Program-made: the position numbers and the translations under genes
The notes under the pieces: generated by a model
What the model was told of the DNA's origin: nothing
Database searches by the model: none
What the model saw: only the letters and a program-made list of their open reading frames with translations
Assembly: GCA_016705685.1 (NCBI GenBank)
Contig: JADJLB010000001.1
Coordinates: 930,001-994,000 of the forward strand
Reading direction: 5' to 3'
Length of the DNA: 64,000 nt
Source of the DNA: Propionivibrio sp.
GTDB taxonomy: Bacteria > Pseudomonadota > Gammaproteobacteria > Burkholderiales > Rhodocyclaceae
Shown here: positions 9,484 to 18,414 of the stretch, one piece after another
How positions within the stretch are numbered: the first letter of the stretch is position 1
Layout of the letters: each line of letters begins with the position of its first letter

Positions 9484-10710
9484 ATGACCAAAAGCCAAAC
9501 AAGACCATTTTTCCTGCGTGCCGTTATCCTTTTCGCATCTTTTCTTGCCGCCTGCGCCACCGTCAAGGAACCGCCGGTGGTGATTTGCCCGGTGTGTACC
9601 GTTTGCCAGCAATGCCCTCAGCCCGCCACGCCGGTGCAGGCGCCTGCCAAGCCACTGCAGGCGGCACGCTGGAGCGATCTGCCGGGCTGGTTGGACGACG
9701 ATCTGGCCGCTTCGTGGCCGGCATTTCTAAGCTCCTGCCGTGCGCTTGAGAGCAGACCGCAATGGCTGTTGTGGCGGGCTGCTTGCGAAGAAGCGAAAGG
9801 GCTTGCGGCAAACGACAGCGCCGCTTTGCGCCGCTTTTACGAATCCCGTTTCGAGCCCTATCAACTGACCAATCCCGATGGCACGACCAGCGGCTTGATC
9901 ACTGGCTATTACGAACCACTCCTGCGCGGTTCGCGCACACGCAGTGCTGTTTTTTCACAACCGGTGCTGGGCGTGCCCCTCGACCTCCTGAATATCGAAC
10001 TGGCCGATGTCTTGCCGGAGCTCAAGAACCTGCGACTGCGCGGCCGTTTGCGGGGGAACAAAGTGGTCCCCTATTTTTCGCGTGCGGATATCGTCAGTCG
10101 TGAAAAGGACTATGCCGATCGCGTATTGCTGTGGGTGGATGATGCCGTCGAACTGTTCTTCCTGCAGATTCAGGGTTCGGGACGAGTCAAGTTACCCGAT
10201 GGGCGCATGATTCGCATCGGCTATGCCAATCAAAACGGCCATCCGTATCAATCGATCGGCCGGGTGCTCATCGAGCGCGGCGAACTCAAGCCCGAGCAGG
10301 CTTCGATGCAAGGCATCCAGGCTTGGGCGCGCGCCAATCCGGACAAGCTGAACGAACTGCTGAATAGCAACCCAAGCTATGTATTTTTCCGAGAGATTGC
10401 CACCAAGGGGAACGACAGCGAAGGTCCGCTTGGGGCGTTGGGCGTGCCATTGACCGCAGGGCGCAGCATCGCCGTCGATCCGCAGCACGTGCCGCTCGGT
10501 GCGCCGATCTTCCTGGCGACAACGCAGCCCAATTCAGCCGTGCCCCTGCGCCGCCTGATGCTGGCGCAGGATACCGGTGGTGCGATTCGCGGCGTCGTTC
10601 GCGCCGACTTCTTCTGGGGTTTTGGCGCCGATGCGGGCAGCCAGGCGGGGCGCATGCGTCAGCAAGGGCAGATGTGGATTCTGCTGCCACCGGGAGCCGC
10701 ACCAAAATAA
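9484..10710 (+). CDS. mltA: Membrane-bound lytic murein transglycosylase A
   Basis: MltA cleaves peptidoglycan to 1,6-anhydromuropeptides at the outer membrane. I use ATG 9484 because it gives a lipoprotein signal peptide, with lipobox FLAAC and Cys24 as the lipidated residue. The frame stays open upstream, but that part lacks family character. The mature protein has the MltA domain (TSGLITGYYEPLLRGSRTRS; FFLQIQGSGRVKLPDG; GYANQNGHPYQSIGR). The C-terminal 3D domain contains LAQDTGGAIRG and RADFFWGFG, which should include the catalytic aspartate. The 408 residues are normal for the family. The gene diverges from the DUF815 ATPase gene. Confidence 0.94.
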   Translation: MTKSQTRPFFLRAVILFASFLAACATVKEPPVVICPVCTVCQQCPQPATPVQAPAKPLQAARWSDLPGWLDDDLAASWPAFLSSCRALESRPQWLLWRAACEEAKGLAANDSAALRRFYESRFEPYQLTNPDGTTSGLITGYYEPLLRGSRTRSAVFSQPVLGVPLDLLNIELADVLPELKNLRLRGRLRGNKVVPYFSRADIVSREKDYADRVLLWVDDAVELFFLQIQGSGRVKLPDGRMIRIGYANQNGHPYQSIGRVLIERGELKPEQASMQGIQAWARANPDKLNELLNSNPSYVFFREIATKGNDSEGPLGALGVPLTAGRSIAVDPQHVPLGAPIFLATTQPNSAVPLRRLMLAQDTGGAIRGVVRADFFWGFGADAGSQAGRMRQQGQMWILLPPGAAPK

Positions 10711-10736
10711 GGCTGATTCAAATGCCGCTCTCGGAT

Positions 10737-10753
10737 TGTCCCAATATGGTGCC
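10737..10753 (+). promoter_or_regulatory. Probable NtrC-binding site 1
   Basis: TGTCCC-AATAT-GGTGCC matches the NtrC palindrome TGCACC-N5-GGTGCA at nine of twelve half-site bases, with the correct 5-base spacer. It lies exactly 30 bp upstream of a second such site, on the same face of the helix. Confidence 0.5.
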
Positions 10754-10766
10754 GAGTAACTGCAAA

Positions 10767-10783
10767 TGCGCAAGATTGGTGCG
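10767..10783 (+). promoter_or_regulatory. Probable NtrC-binding site 2
   Basis: TGCGCA-AGATT-GGTGCG matches the NtrC palindrome TGCACC-N5-GGTGCA at nine of twelve half-site bases. It ends 54 bases before the GG of the sigma-54 promoter, a common enhancer position. Confidence 0.55.
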
Positions 10784-10835
10784 ATCCGGCCGGGGTCGTT
10801 AATGGCAAGTTATTGATAAATATATATTCGGCCTT

Positions 10836-10852
10836 TTGGAACAAAACTTGCA
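10836..10852 (+). promoter_or_regulatory. Sigma-54 (RpoN) promoter of amt
   Basis: TTGGAACAAAACTTGCA has the invariant GG (10838-10839) and GC (10850-10851) separated by exactly ten bases. This is the -24/-12 pattern of RpoN promoters (TGGCACN5TTGCA-like). It lies 33 bases before the amt start codon and just downstream of two NtrC-like sites, which fits control by nitrogen limitation. Confidence 0.75.
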
Positions 10853-10884
10853 TCCGTGCACCCGATTGATTTTCAGGAGGTAGC

Positions 10885-12087
10885 ATGGAAGCGCTCAAAA
10901 CGAGTAGTGACGTTCTGTTCATTTTGCTTGGCGGCATCATGGTGCTGGCCATGCATGCCGGCTTTGCCTTTCTCGAACTGGGTACGGTTCGCAAGAAGAA
11001 TCAGGTGAACGCGCTGGTCAAAATTCTGGTCGATTTTTCAATTTCGACCATGGCCTATTTCTTTGTCGGTTACACCATCGCTTACGGCGTGAACTTCTTT
11101 ACGGGCGCGGAATCGCTGATGCAAAAAAACGGGTACGAACTGACCCGCTTTTTCTTCCTGCTTACCTTTGCCGCTGCCATCCCCGCAATCATTTCCGGAG
11201 GCATCGCCGAACGCGCCCGATTCAATCCACAATTGATTGCCACCTTCCTTATCGTTGGCTTCATTTACCCGTTCTATGAAAGCATCGCGTGGAATCAGGC
11301 CTTCGGCATCCAGGCCTGGTTGAAGGCCAGTTTCGGAGAGGAGTTCCACGACTTTGCCGGTTCGGTTGTCGTGCATGCCATGGGCGGGTGGATCGCGCTG
11401 CCTGCCGTTCTGTTGCTCGGCGCGCGCCACGGGCGCTACACCAAAGAGGGGCGCATTTCGGCGCACCCGCCTTCATCGATTCCCTTCCTTGCCCTAGGTG
11501 CCTGGATCCTCACCGTCGGTTGGTTTGGCTTCAACGTCATGAGCGCGCAAACGCTCGACAAGATTTCCGGCCTGGTGGCGATGAACTCGCTGATGGCCAT
11601 GGTCGGCGGCACCTTGGTGGCGACGGTCCTCGGCAAGAACGACCCCGGGTTTGTACATAACGGTCCGCTGGCCGGTCTGGTGGCCGTGTGTGCCGGATCG
11701 GACATCATGCACCCGATGGGCGCACTGGTCGTCGGCGGCGTGGCGGGGGCCTTGTTCGTGGTGATGTTCACCTTGACCCAGAATCGCTGGAAGATCGACG
11801 ACGTACTCGGCGTATGGCCGTTGCACGGCTTGTGCGGTGCGTGGGGCGGCATTGCCGCCGGCATTTTTGGGCAGAAAGCGCTTGGCGGTGCTGGAGGCAT
11901 CGCCTTCATGCCACAGTTGCTCATGACCGGTCTGGCCATTGCTGTCGCACTGGCCGGCAGCGCGATCATTTACAGCGTGCTCAGGACGACGATAGGCCTG
12001 CGCCTGGATCGTGAAGAAGAATTCGATGGCGCCGACCTCAGCATCCACCGCATAACCGCCACGCCGGAGCGGGAGCCGAACTGGTAA
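10885..12087 (+). CDS. amt: Ammonium transporter (Amt family)
   Basis: This is an inner-membrane ammonium channel/transporter of 400 residues. ATG 10885 follows a strong CAGGAGG site. The sequence is a series of hydrophobic segments consistent with 11 helices (FILLGGIMVLAMHAGFAFLE, FFVGYTIAYGVNFF, AIPAIISGGIAERARF). The twin pore histidines are His164 (VVVHAMGGW) and His314 (WPLHGLCGAWG). No glnK gene accompanies it here, although glnK-amt pairs are common in this class. The upstream sigma-54 promoter and NtrC-like sites indicate expression under nitrogen limitation. The next gene starts 91 bases downstream and belongs to a very different, G+C-richer block. Confidence 0.95.
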   Translation: MEALKTSSDVLFILLGGIMVLAMHAGFAFLELGTVRKKNQVNALVKILVDFSISTMAYFFVGYTIAYGVNFFTGAESLMQKNGYELTRFFFLLTFAAAIPAIISGGIAERARFNPQLIATFLIVGFIYPFYESIAWNQAFGIQAWLKASFGEEFHDFAGSVVVHAMGGWIALPAVLLLGARHGRYTKEGRISAHPPSSIPFLALGAWILTVGWFGFNVMSAQTLDKISGLVAMNSLMAMVGGTLVATVLGKNDPGFVHNGPLAGLVAVCAGSDIMHPMGALVVGGVAGALFVVMFTLTQNRWKIDDVLGVWPLHGLCGAWGGIAAGIFGQKALGGAGGIAFMPQLLMTGLAIAVALAGSAIIYSVLRTTIGLRLDREEEFDGADLSIHRITATPEREPNW

Positions 12088-12178
12088 ATCTTGTGGTTAA
12101 GCCTTATGATCGAATCCTCTTGTCGGACACTATGACAGAAAGATCGTTCACGGCTTACTCAGGGGTTCCATAGGCGCG

Positions 12179-13738
12179 ATGGCTGTTGTCACCGGATTTT
12201 CATGGCCTCTCGAATGCGAGGTCCATGTCCTTAGCGGAATGACGACCCAACCATTGCGTGACCTTCTCAGGGTTACGATCGACAACAGCCAGCCCTTTGC
12301 GCTCGACAACATGCCTCTCTCGGTCCAGACGGCGGTAGGTCTGGGCAGGCTCTCGTTCGAGCCTGTTTTCAAGCAAGCGCGATCCAACACGACGACGGCA
12401 CAAGGCAATACGCTCGTTCACGGAAACGGCGTTGATTTCGAGCTCGAGACCGGCCGCGTGATCGCGCTGCCCGTGCCTGCCGGGCAGCGGCGGATGCGTA
12501 ACTTTCTGGTCTGGGCGGAGCTCGAAATCGTCGAGTACATCAAGGACACGGAAGAGATGCCGATCGGGGACGACCACTCGGTTCTCGGCGTTCCGGTGGG
12601 TGGCGAGGCGCCCGGTAGCGGGTCGGGTAGCGGCGGCAGTGGTGGCAGCAGCACGGGGCCGGCGACGCCCGTCGCGAGAACGGCGCTTACCGTCATCCGA
12701 ATCCATGTCCATGATCGGATCCGGAACTGGTGGCCCACACCAGGAAAGCTGCGCGTCGTCTCCGGCAGCGCTGGGTCGTTGCCACGCCTGCTCGCCGAAT
12801 TCGACGATGGCGTGGCCGCCGACATCAGCGATTGGCCAGGCGTGATCGAGGGGTTGCGCCTCGATTGGACGAGCGCCGACCCGGCGCGTGTGCAAGTCGA
12901 TGCCTCCACGGGACTGCTGCGCAGTATCAGCGCGCCGTCGACGCCCGCCGTCGACATCCGGGCGACGCTGAACCACCCCGCGCTGCCCCCCGGATTCGCG
13001 CCCTCGGCACCGGTGAGCGCGCATGTGGTCACGGCGTGGTCCCAGGCGCGGCCGGTGACCTTCATCGCGGGGCCCGGCCCGCGGCGCCACGAGTCCGCGA
13101 CCAATATCCTGTTCCTCGCCGATGGCTTTATCGCGGGCGAGGAGGCGCGCTTCCGCGAGCTGGTGGCACGCCTCGCCAATCTGATCGTTTCGCGCGAGGA
13201 CATACAGCCGTTCAAGCTGCTGCGTGAGTCAATCAATTTCTGGGGCCTCTTCCTGGCCTCGGAGGAAAGTGGCACGACGCTGCTGAGCGAGCACCTGGCG
13301 CCGCCGGGGAATGCCGCGTTCAAGCTGGATGAGATGCCCGATGCGGATCTGGAGCACGAAACTGGGCCGCTTACGCTTGAGCGGTTGATCCGGCTCATCG
13401 GCTTGCCGGTGCCCACCGATTTTGGCGCCGGGGAGTCGGACGCCGACGCTTTCGCGCGCTTGGTGTCGTTCCTGGCGAATGATTTCGTGCTGCCAATGCC
13501 GTTCAACGTCGATCTGGCCACGTTCGTCGCTTGGCGTCGGCTTGCGGGCCGTGGTCTTGTGGAATCGCGCGACACGCTCTTTGCCGTGCAAGCCGGAGGG
13601 CGCCCCTTCGTGGGCCGGAGGCCGTCCCCTCGCCGTCATTGGATAGTCGCCGGATCGAGGATGACGACATTGCGGCGTTGGTCGGCGCGCTTTATTGCGA
13701 CGTCAAAGACGGCGGATCGCCCCAGCGCGTGCCGGTAG
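12179..13738 (+). CDS. M64-like metallopeptidase, N-terminal part (frame broken)
   Basis: This is the first gene of the 15-kb module. Residues 1-140 form an unrecognised domain without a signal peptide. A Gly/Ser-rich linker follows (GSGSGSGGSGG, about residues 142-155), then another unrecognised domain. From about residue 305 the sequence resembles the start of the M64 (IgA-peptidase-like) catalytic domain: TNILFLADGFIAGEEARFRE and LLRESINFWGLFLASEESGT. After about 13600 the frame stops making sense. The continuation (VPSPSLDSRRIEDDDIAALV) lies in the frame starting with codon positions 13531+3n until about 13740, and the rest lies in other frames to 14987. ATG 12179 is the longest start; ATG 12239 is an alternative. 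It follows amt by 91 bases. Confidence 0.6.
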   Translation: MAVVTGFSWPLECEVHVLSGMTTQPLRDLLRVTIDNSQPFALDNMPLSVQTAVGLGRLSFEPVFKQARSNTTTAQGNTLVHGNGVDFELETGRVIALPVPAGQRRMRNFLVWAELEIVEYIKDTEEMPIGDDHSVLGVPVGGEAPGSGSGSGGSGGSSTGPATPVARTALTVIRIHVHDRIRNWWPTPGKLRVVSGSAGSLPRLLAEFDDGVAADISDWPGVIEGLRLDWTSADPARVQVDASTGLLRSISAPSTPAVDIRATLNHPALPPGFAPSAPVSAHVVTAWSQARPVTFIAGPGPRRHESATNILFLADGFIAGEEARFRELVARLANLIVSREDIQPFKLLRESINFWGLFLASEESGTTLLSEHLAPPGNAAFKLDEMPDADLEHETGPLTLERLIRLIGLPVPTDFGAGESDADAFARLVSFLANDFVLPMPFNVDLATFVAWRRLAGRGLVESRDTLFAVQAGGRPFVGRRPSPRRHWIVAGSRMTTLRRWSARFIATSKTADRPSACR

Positions 13739-13808
13739 GTCGCGTATGGGGAGCGCCCGTCGCCCGTCCGGCGCGGCAAAGACGCTGGTCTTGTCTGCGT
13801 GCTGAGCC

Positions 13809-14987
13809 GTGCGGCGAGCTTCGGCGCAGCGACGACAGCCGATCCCGTGTTTGGCCCCGAAACATGTACTGGCGAAGCTGTGGCGCTACAACGGCACCGA
13901 AGACGAGATAGCGGCACGTCAAACCGGACGGGCGACCTTCGTGCTGCGACCGTCCATGGTCAATCCGGCCCACGGCGCGTCTCCGAACGTGGCCCTGCCC
14001 GTTGTGCATGAGATCGGCCATGTCTTCGGCCTTGTGGACGAGTACGGCGGCAAGCGTCCGACAGAGCAGGTGGAGCCACCCAAAGCGTTCCCCAACGGCC
14101 AGTGGCGATACGAGCTCTTCCGGCGTCCCGGCGATCCGCTCGGCGACTACGATCCGGCGACGACCCTCCCCACGGAGCAGCGGATTTCGCCTTCGAAAAT
14201 CGTCTGGGCGGCCTGGCCTCGCCTGCGCGCGGCTGGCGAACTAGTGGCGCCGCCGGCGATCGTCGGTACGACCGTCCGCGTGCAGTTGCGCATCGGGCAT
14301 GCGCTTAACTTCGCCGTCGATCAGTACGTCAAGTTGCGCCAGCGACCCCTGCTCGGCGGCGCGGGTGGGCGGAATTCGCCGGCCATGCGCATCACCGAGG
14401 TTATCGGGGACGAGGTTCGGCTTGAGCGTGCACCGAGCTTCACGTCGGGCGACATCCTTGATTTCGATGTCGTCGCGGACAAGCCTGCGCCAGTGTTGAT
14501 TCTGCCGTTGCGCCGCCCGGGTGCCGAAACTCCCGCCAGGCGCGAGCAAGGGCTCGTGGCCCCGGAAATCCTCGCGCACATTGGCGAGAGCGGCGGCCCG
14601 CTGAACGCTGCGGCGGATAATCCGTTGCGTCCTTGCACGCCGGCCGAGTCGCCCGTCGCCTCGCAGTTTCCGAGGAACTTGCCCGCGACGTTGACCCGGA
14701 CGCCGGCGATGGAAGGCGCGATGTTTCGCTGGCCAAGCATTGTCGGTCTGTACCAGGGCGGCATCGGCGTGAATTGCGGCGCCTATCATCCGGCGGGCGA
14801 TTGCATGATGCGCGGCGCGAGCGAGGAGTCCTGGGCGCAACGGACATCGTCGGCGGCGACGACCGAGTTCCGGCCTTTCTGTCACGTTTGCCGCTACTGG
14901 CTGGTCGATCGCATCGATCCCTCGAAGCATCGCGAGCTCGACGACCTCTACGACCCGAGCTACCCCGGACCGCGGCCGTATGAGTGA
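13809..14987 (+). pseudogene. M64-like metallopeptidase, C-terminal catalytic part (separated by frame breaks)
   Basis: This part carries the zinc site HEIGHVFGLVDEY (HExxH at 14007-14021), the M64 pattern. The Cys-rich ending (GAYHPAGDCMMRGASEE, then FCHVCRYWLVDRID) is also typical of that family. It has no start codon of its own with a ribosome-binding site. Homology upstream continues in other frames: AGLVCVLSRAASFGAATTAD at about 13784-13843, then PKHVLAKLWRYN from about 13855. Removing one C from CCCC near 13855 and one G from GGGG near 13748 joins the pieces, so this is probably the second half of the gene that starts at 12179. Three breaks within 250 bases could be sequencing error or real decay. 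The stop overlaps the next start. Confidence 0.65.
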
Positions 14988-17900
14988 GCGCGATACCCTC
15001 GCCGCGATCGCCGAGCATCTGGCACTCGCCTTCGCCCCGCTGCGCGAGGCGACTGCCGATCTCGACGCTTTCGTCGGCTTCATGCTACGACTCGGCTGGT
15101 CGGTCGAGTCGCTGCCGCAGGCCTTCGTTGATCTTGGCACCAATGCCGCGCAGTTGGCGGTCGCCGTCGAGGCGCTGATCGACGATCCCGACCCGGAGAG
15201 CGTTGAGACGACTTTTACGGCGCTGCGTAGCCTCGTTACGGCGATTGAGGCGGTCGATTCCGCCGGAGCGCCGGTCGGAGTCGATCCTGCCGCCTTTGCC
15301 GCGGAAGTCGGCGAGCGTCTCGGCGAGCTTCTGCTGACCGAGTATCTCGTCGTCGCCTGGCCAGGTTTGAGCCAGGTGCTGGAGACGCTTGGCGTCCTCG
15401 TCATCGACTATATCGACGAGACCGCTACGCGGCCCGGCCACGTCCAGCGCCGGTTTGTCTTCGACCAGCTCGGGGCGCTGGTCAGCGATCCGCTCGCCGC
15501 GCCGCGCCGTATCTACGGTTGGGGAACGCCGGACATCGACTTCGCGCGCCTTGCTTTCCACCTTGTCGAGATCATCCACGCCTTCGGCCCGGCGGCGATG
15601 CTGGGCCGGGTTCCGGCACCGCTCGCGCGCAGTTTCGCCGGCCCGGATGGCATGCCGGGCATGATGCTGCGTATTCCGCTGGTGCAGGTCGACGTCGCCG
15701 GCACGCCGGTCGAACTCGGCCTGTCATTGCTTGAGCTCCCACCGGAGACGGGCCGGCTCGGCGGCCTGGTCTTGCTGCCGTTGATCCCGTCGCAGGTGCA
15801 GCGCTCGATACCGCTAAGTGCCAACGCCTCGCTCGAGATCGGAGCCTCGTCGAATATCGCGCAGAGCTTTGGCGTGGTGATGCGGCCGGACGCGATCGCC
15901 TTGCGCTACCCCGGCAGTGGCGCTGCACCACCGACACTCGAATTCGATGCCGCATTGCGCTACGCGCCGCGCGCGCCTCGCCGCCTGGTCGACATCGGCG
16001 GCGCGGTCGGCATCGAGCTGGGCGGCATGGCGGTCGCGCTGGCGATCGATGCCGCAGCCGCGGACAGCGAAGTGGCGCTCAGTCTCGACCTCGCCGGCCT
16101 GGCGATTGCGATTGGCGGCGGCAAGGTCGACGGGTTCCTGGCCAAGATACTGCCCGGCGGCGGTCTGCGCGTGCCGATCGATCTCGGGCTGGCGTGGTCG
16201 AGTCGCAGCGGGGTGAGCTTCCGCGGTGGTGCCGGCTTCGACGTGACCGTCAGGCCGGACCTCCAGCTCGGCCCGGTCAAGGTCGATGCCGTGCGCGTGG
16301 CGCTCGCCGCCAATGCCACGAACCAGACGACACCGGCGCTGCGCGCCTTCGCCGCGGCGGTGTTCTCCGGCAAGCTTGGGCCGGTGCGTTTCCAGGTCAC
16401 CGAGATCGGCTTCCAGCTCGCTGTCGAGTTCCGCCCCGGCAACGCCGGACCGGTCGAGCTGACGATCGGCTTCAAGCCGCCGACCGGAGTCGGCCTCAAG
16501 ATCGATGCCGGCCCGGTGGCGGGCGGCGGCTACCTGTTCTTCGATTACGCCGCCGAACAGTACGGCGGCATCGTCCAGCTCTCGATCAAGAAGAAGATCG
16601 CGCTCAATGCGATCGCCTTGCTGACGACGCGGTTGCCGGGGCTGCCGCCGGGCGAGAAGGGCTTCTCCTTGCTGCTGATCATCACTGCCGAGTTCCCGCC
16701 GATGCCGCTCGGCTTTGGCTTTACGCTCAACGGTATCGGCGGGCTGATTGGCATCAACCGCACGATGCGGCTCGATCCGTTGCGCGACGGCGTGCGCGAC
16801 CGTTCGATCGAGGGAATACTCTTCCCGCAGGATCCGCTCGCCAATGCCGCGAGCCTGATCGGCGCCATGCAACGGATCTTCCCGCCGGAGGAGGGCCGCT
16901 TCGTGTTCGGCCCGATGGTCAAGGTCGGCTGGGGGCCGACGCAACTCATCACCATCGAGGCGGCGCTGATTCTCGAACTGCCCTCGCCGTTACGCCTCGT
17001 GTTGCTCGGACGCATGCGCGCAGTGCTGCCCGACAAGAACGCAGCGGTCGTCGACTTGCGCCTCGACGTCGTTGGTATCCTCGACTTCGATCGGAGCGAG
17101 GCTTCGATCGACGCCTCCTTCGTCGACTCGCGCCTGGCCGGTTTCACGCTCACCGGCGATATGGCTTTGCGCCTGGGCTGGGGCGCGACCAAAGCCTTCG
17201 CGCTCGCGGCCGGCGGTTTCAATCCGCGCTTCACGCCGCCGCCGGACTTTCCCGTGCTGCGCCGCCTGGCGTTGTCGCTCGCCGACAGCGAGAACCCACG
17301 CTTCCGGCTGGAGAGCTATCTCGCGCTGACGGCGAACACCATCCAGTTCGGTGCGCGCGCCGAACTCTCGGCGAAGGTCGAGACGGCGATCGGCGATTTT
17401 GGCGCCGCAGCGATGCTCTTCTTCGACGCGCTGATCGAGCTCGACCCCTTCGGTTTCATCGTCGACCTCGGCGCCACGATCGAGGTCACGCTCGGCGGAA
17501 GGCCACTGATCCAGGCCCAACTGATGGCCACCCTGAGTGGGACCAAGCCGTGGCATGCCGTGGGTTTCGTCGAAGTCGTCTTCCTTGGGCGCCATCGTAT
17601 TCCGTTCGAGGCGCGCGCCGGCGATCCCCAACCGACCACGCTGCCGACGATTGACTTGCTGCCCAAGTTGATTGCGGAGATCGCGCGGCCGGAATCCTGG
17701 ACCACGCTGCCACCGCCCGAGGCGGTCGACGTGCTTGTGTTGCGCGATACCGGCGCGAGCGGTGTGGCCCTTCTCCATCCGCTGGGAGGCGTGGCTTTAC
17801 GTCAGCGCCTGCTACCCTTCGGCAAGCGACTGGCGTGTTTCGGCTCCGCCAAGCCGGAGGGCGGCGGAGCGATGTTTGCGCTGAAGGAGATCGTCGTTGG

Positions 17901-18411
17901 TGGACGGGGCGACACGGCCGCGCCGCTGCTTGACGACTTCGCTCCGGGTCAGTACGAGGCGCTCACTGAAGACGAAAAGCTCGCGCGCCCCGCCTTCGAG
18001 CGCATGCAGGCTGGCGGCGAGACGACCACCGCGCGGGCGATCCGACTTCCGCTCGTCGATCCGCGTACCGGACTCCATGGCACACATATCGCGATCGACT
18101 ACGAGGAGCGCGTCATCGACCGGATCGCCCATCCTTCGCGCACAACGCGTCGTCGCAAGAAACCGGTGATGGCGATCGGGCTGCTTGCGGCGATGGCCGA
18201 TGATGGCCTACGCGGCGACGTCGAGTTCGACGGTCCGAAGGGCCGCGCGATCGCGGTTCCGGGGGAGCGTTGGCGCGCGGCAGACGCAGATCACCTGGGT
18301 GCTATACCGGGTGCTACCCTCGGCAGTTCCGCCGAGGCGCATGATCGTCGCCGGCTCAGCGGGCGGCCGGCGAACACCGTGACCGTGATCGCGCGACATG
18401 AGGCGGCCTGA
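14980..18411 (+). CDS. Very large DUF6603-like protein of unknown function
   Basis: The protein has 1143 residues, no signal peptide and no clear transmembrane helix. Residues 1-170 are helical and acidic. The middle (about 200-900) is a long series of alternating hydrophobic beta-like segments rich in Gly, Leu and Ile. It includes LGFGFTLNGIGGLIGINRTM (about residues 577-596), which I associate with the DUF6603 family of large bacterial proteins. The amphipathic pattern could form a long beta structure that shields a hydrophobic surface, but this is inference. The last 200 residues are more polar and end with an Arg-rich tail. The start overlaps the peptidase stop by eight bases and the next gene starts three bases after the stop, so the genes are coupled. 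Confidence 0.75.
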   Translation: MSERDTLAAIAEHLALAFAPLREATADLDAFVGFMLRLGWSVESLPQAFVDLGTNAAQLAVAVEALIDDPDPESVETTFTALRSLVTAIEAVDSAGAPVGVDPAAFAAEVGERLGELLLTEYLVVAWPGLSQVLETLGVLVIDYIDETATRPGHVQRRFVFDQLGALVSDPLAAPRRIYGWGTPDIDFARLAFHLVEIIHAFGPAAMLGRVPAPLARSFAGPDGMPGMMLRIPLVQVDVAGTPVELGLSLLELPPETGRLGGLVLLPLIPSQVQRSIPLSANASLEIGASSNIAQSFGVVMRPDAIALRYPGSGAAPPTLEFDAALRYAPRAPRRLVDIGGAVGIELGGMAVALAIDAAAADSEVALSLDLAGLAIAIGGGKVDGFLAKILPGGGLRVPIDLGLAWSSRSGVSFRGGAGFDVTVRPDLQLGPVKVDAVRVALAANATNQTTPALRAFAAAVFSGKLGPVRFQVTEIGFQLAVEFRPGNAGPVELTIGFKPPTGVGLKIDAGPVAGGGYLFFDYAAEQYGGIVQLSIKKKIALNAIALLTTRLPGLPPGEKGFSLLLIITAEFPPMPLGFGFTLNGIGGLIGINRTMRLDPLRDGVRDRSIEGILFPQDPLANAASLIGAMQRIFPPEEGRFVFGPMVKVGWGPTQLITIEAALILELPSPLRLVLLGRMRAVLPDKNAAVVDLRLDVVGILDFDRSEASIDASFVDSRLAGFTLTGDMALRLGWGATKAFALAAGGFNPRFTPPPDFPVLRRLALSLADSENPRFRLESYLALTANTIQFGARAELSAKVETAIGDFGAAAMLFFDALIELDPFGFIVDLGATIEVTLGGRPLIQAQLMATLSGTKPWHAVGFVEVVFLGRHRIPFEARAGDPQPTTLPTIDLLPKLIAEIARPESWTTLPPPEAVDVLVLRDTGASGVALLHPLGGVALRQRLLPFGKRLACFGSAKPEGGGAMFALKEIVVGGRGDTAAPLLDDFAPGQYEALTEDEKLARPAFERMQAGGETTTARAIRLPLVDPRTGLHGTHIAIDYEERVIDRIAHPSRTTRRRKKPVMAIGLLAAMADDGLRGDVEFDGPKGRAIAVPGERWRAADADHLGAIPGATLGSSAEAHDRRRLSGRPANTVTVIARHEAA

Positions 18412-18414
18412 GCC

